Below are positions 1 through 9,722 of a DNA stretch of 64,000 nt, piece by piece; the stretch's first letter is position 1; every line of letters begins with the position of its first letter. A program made the translations under genes and the position numbers. The stretch lies in assembly GCF_040369795.1 (NCBI RefSeq), contig NZ_AP028955.1, positions 1 through 64,000 of the forward strand. Reading direction: 5' to 3'. Below the pieces are notes generated by a model, which ran no database searches, was not told where the DNA came from, and saw nothing but the letters and a program-made list of their open reading frames with translations. The stretch is from Spiroplasma_E ixodetis_B. Lineage in GTDB: Bacteria; Bacillota_I; Bacilli_A; Mycoplasmatales; VBWQ01.

Positions 1-1010
1 AAGGAGAATCGAATAACGATGCTTATCAAGCAGCATTTTCAATTACCATAGAACTTGGTAGGTATTGAAATCCCTTATTTATCTATGGTAATTCTGGATT
101 AGGAAAAACACATTTACTTCATGCTATTGAAAATGAAATATTAACAAAATATAATAATCAAAAAAAAGTACTTTACTTATCTTCTGAAGAATTTGGCCGT
201 ATGGTACCAGAAATTATTAAACAAAATATTAATGATATTGAAAAATTTAAAGATTCATTTAATCAATACGATGTTCTTCTCGTTGATGATATTCAATTTT
301 TAGCTAATCGTAGTAAAACAAATGAAATATTTTTTCATATATTTAATAGCTTTGTTAACAAACAAAAACAAATTGTTATTACATCAGATAAACATCCTGA
401 TGATTTATATGGTTTTGAAGAAAGAAATGTTTCAAGATTTCAAAGTGGTTTAAGTGTTGGTATTGATTCACCAGATTTTGAAACTTCATTAACTATTTTA
501 AAAGAAAAAATTAAGTCTTTAAATTATGATCCAAGCATTTTTACTGAAGAATCTTTAAGTTTTATTGCTTTAAATTTTAATAGTGATGTTAGAAAATTAG
601 AAGGAGCATTAAATAGATTAATTTTTTACAGCATTTTATATATAAAGCCTAATCATTTAATAGTGCTTGAAGACGTTATGAAAGCTTTTAAAACATCAAA
701 TACTTCATTAAAAGAAAAACTAACTATTAAAAAAATTAAAACAATTGTATCTGAATATTATAATATTCCAACCAAATTATTGATTAGTACTTCTAGAGTT
801 AAAACAATAACAATAGCACGCCATGTAGCAATGTATTTAATAAAAACACTTTTAAATGAATCATATACAAAAATTGGTTCTGAATTTGGAGGTAAAGATC
901 ATACAACAGTAATGAATGCTTATAACAAAATTAAAAAAAATATTGAAACTAATTATGAATTTAAAAAAAATATCGAAAGATTATCACGTGAATGTTTAAA
1001 ACACAATTAA
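1..1010 (+). CDS. dnaA: Chromosomal replication initiator DnaA, 5' end outside the window
   Basis: DnaA binds DnaA boxes at oriC and opens the duplex to load the helicase. The reading frame is open from the window edge (codons in phase with base 3), so domains I-II lie outside. Visible are the AAA+ Walker A motif GNSGLGKT, Walker B with sensor region LLVDDIQFL, and the C-terminal DNA-binding helix-turn-helix with the family signature around GGKDHTTVMNA. A UGA codon at about base 66 lies where the family has an aromatic residue, consistent with Trp. It ends in TAA and is followed by the probable origin and dnaN, the standard bacterial order. Identity is certain; the start codon cannot be seen. 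Confidence 0.97.
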
Positions 1011-1187
1011 TCTAATATTTTAATCATAAATTATTAACATATAAGATTGTTATTTTTTCTTTATTTTATAAGTTAAAATTAGTTATTCACATTAACCCAC
1101 ATCATAATATTATTAATAATTAAATAAATAATAATTAATATATATAATATATAATTAATTATTAATGTTTAAAAATGGGAGATATTT
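1011..1187. other. Probable oriC between dnaA and dnaN (DnaA box plus A/T-only stretch)
   Basis: The spacer holds a DnaA box TTATTCACA at 1083-1091, which fits the TTWTNCACA consensus, and a weaker box-like TAACCCACA at 1093-1101. About 60 bases made only of A and T (roughly 1104-1164, many TAAT/ATTAAT units) follow and could be the unwinding element. The dnaA-dnaN spacer is a usual origin site in Mollicutes and Firmicutes. Further boxes may lie upstream of dnaA, outside the window. The dnaN promoter probably lies in the same AT-rich stretch (TATAAT near 1143). Confidence 0.7.
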
Positions 1188-2375
1188 ATGAAAATTGAAA
1201 TCAAAAGTTCTGTATTATTAAAAATAATAAAAAAAATAATAAAAATAACAATTTCTAATAATAATTATGAAGAATTATCTTGTTTTTTATTAGAAGTTCA
1301 AAAAGAAAAAATAATTTTAACTGCATCTAATGGTAATTTATCATTAAAATATGAACTAAATAATAATGAAAAATATTTAAAAATATTAAACATCGGTTCA
1401 GTATTAATTAATACTAAAATTATCTATGATATTTTTAGTAAACTAGAAGATGAATGAATTTTATTTGAACTTAAAATTAATAATTTAATCATTAGTAATT
1501 TTAAAAATGATAATAATGATTTTATCTTTAAATTAAGTACAATGACAATTGAAAAATTTCCAAAAATCAACTTTAACAAAAATATTAAAAATAAAGTATC
1601 TTTTAATAAAAGTTTGTTACAAAATATAAATGAACAAATTGCTTTTGCAACAAATACAAACAATAATAAACCAGCATTAAGTGGAATTAATTTTAAATTT
1701 AATGATCAAAAGTTATTTGTTACAGCAACTGATGGATATTGTTTAGCGAAAAAGTGATTTTCTTTTGAAGAAAAATTAGAATTTAATAATAAAGAGTTTA
1801 ATATTCCAGTTCATTTATTAAATGAAATTGATAAAATTACTAGTGATTTAAATTCAAATATAAATTTTTATTTTGAAAATGATTATAATTTAATTATTGA
1901 AATTGAAATTTTTTTATTTCAAACACGAATGATTGAAGGTACTTATCCAAATACTGATGATATTATTAAAAATATTATAGAAAAAGAAAAAAATATTATT
2001 GAAATTAATAACGTTAGAGAATTTTTAAAAATTATTGAATTATCAATAATTTTAGCAAAAAAAGATACTTCACCTATGATTCAATTTTGAATCAATGTAG
2101 AAAAAAATGATTTTAAAATTAATTGTTTATCTAATAATGATAGTATAGGTGAAGTAATTGAACAATTTAAAAAATTTCATATTGTAAAATCTAAAAGTTT
2201 AAAAGAAGAAATAAAAGTAGTTTTTAATTCAAAATTAATTATTAATGCTTTAAAATCGTTTAATAAATGTAAAAAAGTAAATTTAAAAATTTCTTGACCA
2301 AAAAATTATACAATTATTGATAGCGAAGAAGAAACTGGGTTATTACAACTAGTTTTACCAATTGGAGAAAAATAA
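1188..2375 (+). CDS. dnaN: DNA polymerase III beta subunit (sliding clamp)
   Basis: This is the ring-shaped processivity clamp of the replicase. The gene is one open frame of 395 codons when UGA is read as Trp (UGA at 1455, 1755, 2088 and 2295). Recognisable blocks are RMIEGTYPNTD in the middle domain and the C-terminal QLVLPI, the usual clamp ending. A GGGAG ribosome binding site lies 7-11 bases before ATG 1188. It is slightly longer than the usual ~375 residues because of Lys/Asn-rich insertions. It follows dnaA across the probable origin and ends at a hairpin terminator. Confidence 0.95.
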
Positions 2376-2381
2376 TATGAT

Positions 2382-2408
2382 ATAACTAAATAAAATAGTT
2401 ATTTTTAA
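2382..2408 (+). terminator. Rho-independent terminator after dnaN
   Basis: A 7-bp stem ATAACTA/TAGTTAT (2382-2388 and 2396-2402) with a short A-rich loop is followed by a T-run. It starts seven bases after the dnaN stop. The stem is weak, but this is usual in such an AT-rich genome. Confidence 0.6.
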
Positions 2409-3249
2409 TTAATAAACTAAGAAAAGGTAAAAAATTACAATTGTTAAGTATGTTTACTATTTTAATTTTTACTAATTTAAATATAATTGCTTGTAAAAAT
2501 AAGCAAGATACTATTAGCGAATTTTATGTTTTAGGGGATAGTTTATCAGATACTGGTACAGAAACATTTGCATAAAATCAATATTTAGAAAATATTAATA
2601 GTAAATTTAAACTTTTTCAATTAGATAAACCATATTATAATAATTGTTGAAGTAGTAATAAAGTATTTTCACAATTAATTGCTGAAAAATTAAATATTAA
2701 TTTTAAACCTGGGTGATTATTTAACATCAATTGTAAAACATTTCAAAGTTTGGGCAATAATTATGCTTATGGAGGAGAAGTTGCTGATAGCAGTGATAAT
2801 AATTTAGATATTATTAAAACTTTTGATTTGTCTCATCAAGCACAAATGTTGTTATCACAACATTCTTTACAAAAAAAAAAGATGTTATTTGAATAGAAAT
2901 GGGAACTAATGATATTGGTAATTTAATGAATAAAACAGATCCTATTATTATTAACAGTAAAATTAATAATGTAATAAATGAAGAAAAAAAGCAATAAAAT
3001 TATTAATTAAAAATGGTGCAAATAAAATTATTATTAGTGATGTTCCTGACTTAACATTCACACCAAAAATTAAAAAGATGTTACATAATAATCAACAAAA
3101 AATACAAATAGCACGTAAAACATGTATTGAATATCAAAAACAATGAAAGAAAATGATATTAGAAATGAAAATAATTTATAAAAATATTATTACAACTTTT
3201 TTTATTTCAAGAGAATTAGCAACTGATATGAATAATTTTAAAAATAAAA

Positions 3250-5775
3250 GGCAATGTTTAGTAATCTGTGTAACTTACAAAAATAACTATGTTTAATTAA
3301 TTATAGTAAATAAAATTAAATAACTAGAAAGAGTGAGTTACGTATGTCTAAAAAACAAAATATTAATAATAATGATCCAATATCAAAAGCAGTAGATTTA
3401 TTATTAGAAAATACTGAATATTTAACAACAGTTTTTAAAGAGGGAGGTTTATATAAATAATTAACAAAAAGATTAGTTGAAAAAATGTTGAATTCTGAAA
3501 TGCAAAATTATTTAGGATATGAAAAAAATCAACATAATAATAGTGATAATGCTCGCAATGGTATAAATTCAAAAAAATTAATAACCCAACAAGGTAAAAT
3601 TGAGATTAATGTACCACGAGATCGTAATAGTAATTTTGAGACAGTAATATTTGCAAAAAGACAAAGAAGATTTGATGATTTTGATCAACAATTTCTTTCA
3701 TTATATGCCAAAGACATGACTTTATCAGATATTAGAATGCAGTTACAAGAGTTATATCATGGTGCTGATATTAGTGAAAGTGTTATTAGTCAAATTACTG
3801 ATGATGTTATTGATGATGTTAAAGCATGACAAAATCGGCCATTAGAAATTGTTTATCCGATTGTTTATTTTGATTGTATAGTAGTTAAAGTACGATAAGA
3901 TAAACGCATTATTAACAAATCAGTTTATATAGCACTAGGAGTTGATTTAGAAGGCAAAAAAGATGTTTTAGGTTTATGAATTAGTGAAAATGAAGGTTCT
4001 AAGTTTTGATTATCTAATTTCACAGAAATGAAAAATCGAGGCTTAAATGATATTCTTATCGCTTGTAGTGACAATTTAACAGGAATGTCAGAAGCGATAC
4101 AATCAGTTTATCCTAAAACCGAACATCAATTATTCATAAGACATATTCCGTAAATAAATTTTTTAAAAGTCAATTAATAATTTAAAATTTATTTTATAAT
4201 TTCTTTATTAATAAATTAATAAGGTGTTGATAAAAATGAATTTTGAAAATTTAAAAAAATTAAAAAATGAACAATTTTATAGATATTTTGGTATAAAACG
4301 TTTTCATTTTGATGAAATGTTAACAAAATTAATTGAAATAGAAAATTTAAAAAAAACTAAAGGTAGAAAATATAAACTTTCAGTTGAAGAAAGATTGATG
4401 ATGACTTTAGTATACTGAAAAGAATATTATACTTTTTTCCAAATGAGTATTAAATATAAAATGAGTGCATCAAGTTGTTTTCGAAATATTACTTGAGTAG
4501 AAAATAAACTTAGTGATGACAAAGATTATCAGTTTTTAAAAACAAAATATAAATCAAAAATTGAGAAAAAACAAGAAGATTTAAATGAATTTCAATTTTA
4601 TTTAATTGATTCAACTGAAATTGAAATTGAAAGACCAACTAAAAAAAACTACAGTTAGAATATTTTTCTGGTAAAAGTTGAATGTTTTCTATAAAATTTC
4701 AAATTATATATGACTTTTTAATAAAAAAATTGTTGATATTTTTGCTGATAATGGAAAAGTACATGATTTTCAAATATTAAAAAATTCAAATCTTGAATTT
4801 TCAGAAAAAACAATAATTATTGGTGATTTGGGATATCAAGGAATACAAAATATTTATAAAAATACTATATTACCAATTAAAAAAACTAAAAATAAAAAAT
4901 TAACTAAACAAGAAAAAATCTACAATAAAATTATTTCAAAAATTAGAATTAAAGTTGAACATGTTTTTGCTTGATTAAAAAGATTCAAAATTTTAATAAA
5001 TAAATGTAGAAAAAGTATATTTAGACTTATGTACTTAAGATTTAACTTACTTTGTGAAATTTTTAATAAAACAAAACCATTAAAATAAAAAAATATTTTT
5101 AATATTTTTTTAAAAATTTAAATTTTTATCAAGTTAATATAAAAATAATATTAACAATTTTTGTGTTTGAAATATAAATTTATTTTTAAAGTATTTTTTT
5201 AAAAATATTAACTTCTATAATTATTAACACTAAAAAATTTATAAATATTATTATTGACAATTGATTAAATTTATTTACGGAATATGTCTATAGTTCATCA
5301 AATTAGAAATAGTTTAAAATATGTTTCATACAAACATAGAAAATCACTAGTTACAGATTTAAAACCAATTTATAGTGCATGTAGTGAAGAACAAGCAATG
5401 CAAGCTTTAGAATCTTTTGAAAGTAAATGAAATAAACAATATCCTCAAATTGCTAAATCATGATATAAAAATTGAGATAATTTAATGGTTTTTATTAGTT
5501 ATCCTGCATAAATCAAAAGAGTGATTTATACAACAAATGCTATTTAATCTGTTATTAGTCAATTACGAAAAGTTATTAGAAATAAAAAAGTTTTTCCAAA
5601 TGATATGGCAGTTTTTAAAATATTTTACTTAGCAATTGAAAATATAACAAAAAAATGAACACTGCCCATTCAAAATTGAAATACAGCAATTGCTCATTTT
5701 ATGATAAAATTTGAAGATAGAATTAATCTAAACTAGTAACTTTTTAAAAAGATACACAGATTTTTAAAAAGCCTC
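3250..5775 (+). mobile_element. IS256-family element, copy a (transposase dead, carries nested IS5-family copy)
   Basis: The element inserted into the GDSL gene with a perfect 8-bp target duplication AAATAAAA (3242-3249 and 5776-5783), as expected for IS256. The left end reads GGCAATGTTTAG where other copies have GGTAATGTTTAG; the right end is AAAAAGCCTC. The Mutator-type transposase starts at ATG 3344, after an AGAAAGAGTGAG leader. It has a stop near 3457 (GAA to TAA), another near 3896 (CAA to TAA), and is split at 4138 by the nested element. Its C-terminal part resumes at 5290 and ends near 5736. Recognisable blocks are IEINVPRDRN, DNLTGMSEAIQSVYP and VIYTTNA. Confidence 0.92.
4139..5289 (+). 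mobile_element. IS5-family element, copy a (1151 bp, nested in IS256)
   Basis: The ends are inverted repeats starting AGACATATTCCGTAAATAAA. They are flanked by the 3-bp duplication ATA (4136-4138 and 5290-5292), which matches the uninterrupted IS256 sequence elsewhere in the window. orfA runs from ATG 4236 (AAGGTG ribosome site) to TAG 4656-4658. orfB is in the -1 frame after the slippery A_AAA_AAC at 4643-4649. In this copy one T is missing near 4715, so orfB is frameshifted and the copy is probably inactive. The DDE triad is suggested by DSTE, GDLGYQG and KVEHVFAWLKR. Confidence 0.9.
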
Positions 5776-5960
5776 AAATAAAATTCCAGATGGAATTGTT
5801 GAAACTAGTGCTACAATTTGTAAAATGATCTCTAAAGAAACAAAATATTCTTATAAACCAGTTTTTAATTCTGGAGTTAATGAAAGTAATTTAAATAAAT
5901 ATTTTTATCTTGATGAATTTCATCCAGGTATGTGATTCCATCAACAAATGGCAAATAGTA

Positions 5961-7496
5961 TGGTATACCATCAACAGATGTTGCAAAATTATTGGGTGTT
6001 ACATATAAAACATTTTGAAGAATGGGTCATGAAATCAGAACTAGAATTTGGAATCAAGATGCAGGGTTCATTGATGATGGCACAGCACAGATGGATGAAA
6101 TGTATCTTTCACATGTAGGTTTTATTCAACAAGGAAGATCCTTGTTGAATAAAACCTTGATTGTTGGAGTTTATGAGAAAACCAGCAACAAACTAATTGT
6201 GAAAGTATTGAAAAAAGCAGATGAGAAAAACCTTTTATGATTTGCATTGAAACACATTTCTACTGGGTGTTGTCTATTTACGGATTCTTGGAAGGGATAT
6301 GGAAGTTTTAAAAACTTCTATCACAAACATGAAATCGTAAATCATGAAGTTGGGTATGTGTCATCAACAGGTGTAAACACAAACCAGATTGAATCTGCAT
6401 GAAAACACATCCGACGAACTTTCCGAACACACATAAAAGTTTCAAAACACAATATTCATTTATAGCTAACTAAAGTAATGTTTACTCATATATTGAAAAA
6501 AATCAATAGCTTTTTTAATATTTGGTCAATAATTTGGTAATATTTTTCTTATATTATGTTTTATAGCGAATCAAAAATGTTCAATTGGATTTAAATTAGG
6601 AGAATATGGCGGAATAAATAATAGTTTGCATCCAGCATTTTCAATTAATTGTTTTGTTAATTTAGATTTATGAAACGTTGCATTATCTAAAACTATAATT
6701 TGTCCACTCTTTAATACTCGAATTAGTATATTTTTTACATATGATTCAAAAATTTTACTGTTGCAATGTCCTTCAAATGCTCATAGGGCTTTTAATTTGC
6801 CTTTATTTAGTGAACTAATTATACTCATTATTTTTATTTTATATGCGGGTTTATTATCAAATAATCTTTTACCTTTTTCAGATCAACCATATTTATAAAA
6901 TTCATTATCATCAATTCCAGATTCATCAATATATAATACTAAATCTTCATTCATTATTTTAGCTATTTCTTTTAAAAAATCTTCTTGTTTATTTTTATCT
7001 CTTTGTTCATATAAAAAAGTTTTTTTATATGTATAATTTAGTTTTTTGAAATAGTTATAAACTGTTTCTTTAGTCATATCACCAAATTTTTCAATTACTT
7101 TTTGAACTGTAACATCTTTATTTTACGCTAAATAATTTTTTTATTCATCTAAATCATTTATTTTGTGGCTATGTCCTTTTTGATAATTCAAAATTGGTTT
7201 TATATGCCCAGTTTCTTTTTTTCTTTTTCTTCATAAGAATAAAGTCTTTCTAGTAATATTGAACACTTTACAAATTTCTTGAATTTTCATGTTTTTACTT
7301 TCATAGGCTTCTACTACTTTTCTTCGTAAGTCTTAACTGTATGGTTTTGGCATAATTTAATCTTCCTAATCTATTTTAAATATCGCTGAATTGTACTTTT
7401 AAATTCAAAAACTGTTTAAATTACATATTATTATTTTACATTATTTATGAGTAAAAATTAATTTAGTTAGCCATACATGTGGGGAAAATTTCCTAG
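5961..7496 (+). mobile_element. IS1595-type (ISXO2-like) transposase remnant, split by IS630
   Basis: From about 5961 the frame reads a helix-turn-helix-like VAKLLGVTYKTFWRMGHEIR, then the ISXO2-like DDE domain: DEMYLSHVG, TLIVGVYEK, LFTDSWKGYGSF, VNHEVGYV and GVNTNQIESAWKHIRR. The longest open piece is 6022-6462. The IS630 copy at 6461-7475 interrupts it. Removing that copy with one TA lets the frame continue as HNIHLHVGKIS to a stop at 7494-7496. The N-terminal zinc-ribbon region and the left end are missing. Base composition is visibly less AT-rich than its neighbours and Trp uses both UGG and UGA, which suggests recent arrival from a different background. Confidence 0.75.
6461..7475 (-). 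mobile_element. IS630-family element, copy a (dead transposase)
   Basis: It is bounded by TA on each side and by inverted ends TAGCTAACTAAAGTAATG and its complement; the right end has diverged (TTAGCCATA). The Tc1/mariner-type transposase would start at ATG 7351-7353 and end at 6466. It carries a stop in codon 7 (GAA to TAA in PKPYSED), two more near 7120-7145 and a frameshift near 6940. Intact copies elsewhere give the catalytic blocks YIDESGIDD, VLDNATFH and NPIEHFW. Confidence 0.9.
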
Positions 7497-7498
7497 AT

Positions 7499-7559
7499 AG
7501 GCTTTTATCTCCATTTATGTGATAAAATTTAAAAATAGTACATAAAGGGATAAAAGCCT
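7499..7559. terminator. Long imperfect hairpin in the spacer before gyrB
   Basis: The arms 7499-7520 (AGGCTTTTATC... ATTTATGT) and 7540-7559 (ACATAAAGGGATAAAAGCCT) form a stem of about 20 bp with one bulge and a mismatch, around a 19-base loop. TTTATTATTTTTT follows. It could terminate readthrough from the IS region before gyrB, or be the structured end of the IS1595-type remnant whose frame stops just before it. The rest of 7476-7771 holds only the gyrB promoter. Confidence 0.5.
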
Positions 7560-7610
7560 TTATTATTTTTTGAATAAAGATTTTTTAATTTTTCTTTTAA
7601 AAAAATTATG

Positions 7611-7638
7611 TTGTTTTAAATCAAAAAAAATGTATAAT
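7611..7638 (+). promoter_or_regulatory. Probable gyrB promoter
   Basis: TTGTTT (7611-7616) and TATAAT (7633-7638) are separated by 16 bp. A 130-base leader with no clear structure leads to the gyrB start. Confidence 0.5.
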
Positions 7639-7771
7639 CTATACATAAAATGTAAAATAATATGCTTATTTTAAAGAATAAAAAGTCTTTTTTTGAATTT
7701 ATTTTTGAAATTTTAAATGTTTTCATTAATTTAATAATGAAAACATTTAATGATGAAAGAGAGTGAAAATA

Positions 7772-9691
7772 GTGAGCACAAGGACTCCAAATGATTATAA
7801 TGCTAACTCAATTCAAGTTTTAGAAGGACTAGAAGCAGTTAGAAAAAGACCTGGAATGTATATTGGTTCCACCGCAGAAAGAGGATTACATCACTTAGTT
7901 TGAGAAATAGTTGATAATGCTGTTGATGAAGTTATTGCTGGTTTTTGTACAAAAATTTCTGTAACTATTACTAAAAATAATGAAATATTAGTAAAAGATA
8001 ATGGTCGAGGTATTCCTACTGATATACATCCAAAGACTAATATTTCAACAGTAGAAACGGTTTTTACTACATTACATGCTGGTGGAAAATTTGATAATGG
8101 TTCTTATAAAGTATCAGGTGGTTTACATGGTGTTGGTGCTTCAGTAGTAAACGCTTTAAGTAAGTATTTGGAAGTTACTATTTACCGTGATGGTAATATT
8201 TTTTTTCAAAAATATATTGAAGGTGGTAAACCAGAATTACCATTGGCAATTATTGGACAAAGTGATAAAAAAGGAACAACTGTTTTATTTAAACCTGATG
8301 AAAGTATTTTTACTGAAACTGTAAATTTTAGTTTTATAATAATTAAAACAAGGTTAAGACAACTTGCTTTTTTAAATAAAGGTTTAACTATTCAATTTAT
8401 TGATGAACGTGAAAATAAAGAAGAAACTTTTTGTTATGAAGGGGGAATTAAAGAATATGTTGCCTTTTTAAATAATAAATTTGAACCTTTAAAACATGAA
8501 ATTATTTATGGAGAGTTTGAAATAAATGGTATAAACACAGAAATAGCTTTTCAATATAATGAAAGTGAAGAATATCAAATATTTTCATTTTGTAATAATA
8601 TTAATACACCTGAAGGTGGAACACATGAAGATGGTTTTCGTTTAGCATTAACAAGAGAATTGAATTCTTATGTGAAAAAAAATAATCTTTTTAAAAATAA
8701 TGATGAAACATTTACTGCTGATGATGTTAAAGAAGGAATTTTAGCAATTATTTCAGTTCAACATCCTAATCCACAATATGAAGGGCAAACTAAAACAAAA
8801 CTTGGTAATTCTGAAGTTAGAAAAATTGTTTCTAATGTAACTGGAAAAATAATTAATAAATTTTTATTGGAAAATCCTTCTGAAGCAAAAATTATTATTA
8901 ACAAAGTTATTTTATCAGTAAGTGCACGTTTAGCATCTAAAAAAGCACGTGAGAATATTATGACTTCGAGAAAAAATCCTTTACAATTTTCTAATTTACC
9001 AGGTAAATTAGCAGATTGTTCTTCTAAAGTTCCAACTAAAACAGAAGTTTTTATTGTCGAAGGTGAGTCAGCTGGCGGAACTGCAAAGTTGGGAAGAAGT
9101 AGAGAAATTCAAGCAATTTTACCATTAAGAGGAAAAATAATTAATGTTGAAAAAGCACGACTTTTAAAAGTTTTTTCTGACGAAGAAATAAATAATCTTA
9201 TTATTTCCTTTGGTTGTGGTGTTGGTAAAGAATTTAATATTACTAAATTACGTTATCATAAAATTATTATTATGACTGATGCTGATGTTGATGGTTCACA
9301 TATTAAAACATTATTATTAACATTTTTTTATCGTTACATGCGTCCCTTAATTGATGCTGGTTATATATATATAGCTCAGCCTCCTTTATACAAATTTTAT
9401 AGTGGTAAATTTGTTAAATATGCATATAACGATCAAGAATTGCAAGAAATTAAAGATAATTTTAATGGAACTAATTTTAACATTCAACGTTATAAAGGTT
9501 TAGGAGAAATGAACGCCACACAACTATGAGAAACAACTATGGATCCACAACATAGAATTTTATTACAAGTAAGTATTGATGATGCTTCAGAAGCAGATGA
9601 AACTTTTTCAATATTGATGGGGAAAGATGTATTTCCACGAAAAGAATTTATTCAAGAAAATGCTAAATATGTAAAAAACATTGATGCTTAA
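7772..9691 (+). CDS. gyrB: DNA gyrase subunit B
   Basis: This is the ATPase subunit of gyrase, which introduces negative supercoils together with GyrA. The start is GTG 7772: it is the in-frame start nearest an AAAGAGAGTG ribosome site, and an ATG at 7753 is out of frame. Blocks in order are LEAVRKRPGMYIGST and EIVDNAVDE (GHKL ATP site), GGLHGVGASVVNAL (ATP lid), the TOPRIM motifs EGESAGG and DADVDGSHI, and the C-terminal QRYKGLGEMN. UGA codons at 7901 and 9527 fall on family Trp positions (HHLVWEIVDN and TQLWETTMDP). At 639 residues it has normal type II GyrB length. gyrA follows after 31 bases. Confidence 0.97.
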
Positions 9692-9722
9692 AAGTTAATA
9701 AAATAAAATTAGGAGTTTATAT

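Larger units (their letters stand above)
2435..5960 (+). pseudogene. GDSL/SGNH-family esterase or lipase lipoprotein, broken by stops, frameshifts and IS256
   Basis: The N-terminus has a hydrophobic signal ending in a lipobox-like LNIIAC. Block I of the GDSL family (FYVLGDSLSDTG, with the catalytic Ser) follows, then EMGTNDIGN (block III, GxND) near 2900, and DVPDLTFTP near 3050. The C-terminal block V (DEFHPG, catalytic Asp/His) is found only after the IS256 element, at about 5917-5935. Joining 3249 to 5784 (one target copy kept) restores the phrase FKNKIPDGIVET in frame, so the two parts were one gene. It also carries a stop at 2573 and frameshifts at an A-run near 2870 and near 2990. The start codon is unclear (ATG 2450 or a lost upstream start). 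The 3' end is lost in the IS1595-type piece near 5960. An intact protein would be a surface or secreted lipid hydrolase resembling lecithinase/hemolysin types. Confidence 0.8.

Noticed and set aside
1424..1663. Minus-strand open frame within dnaN
   Set aside because: It is the antisense shadow of a Lys/Asn-rich gene, with no ribosome site and a low-complexity Leu/Phe/Ile translation.
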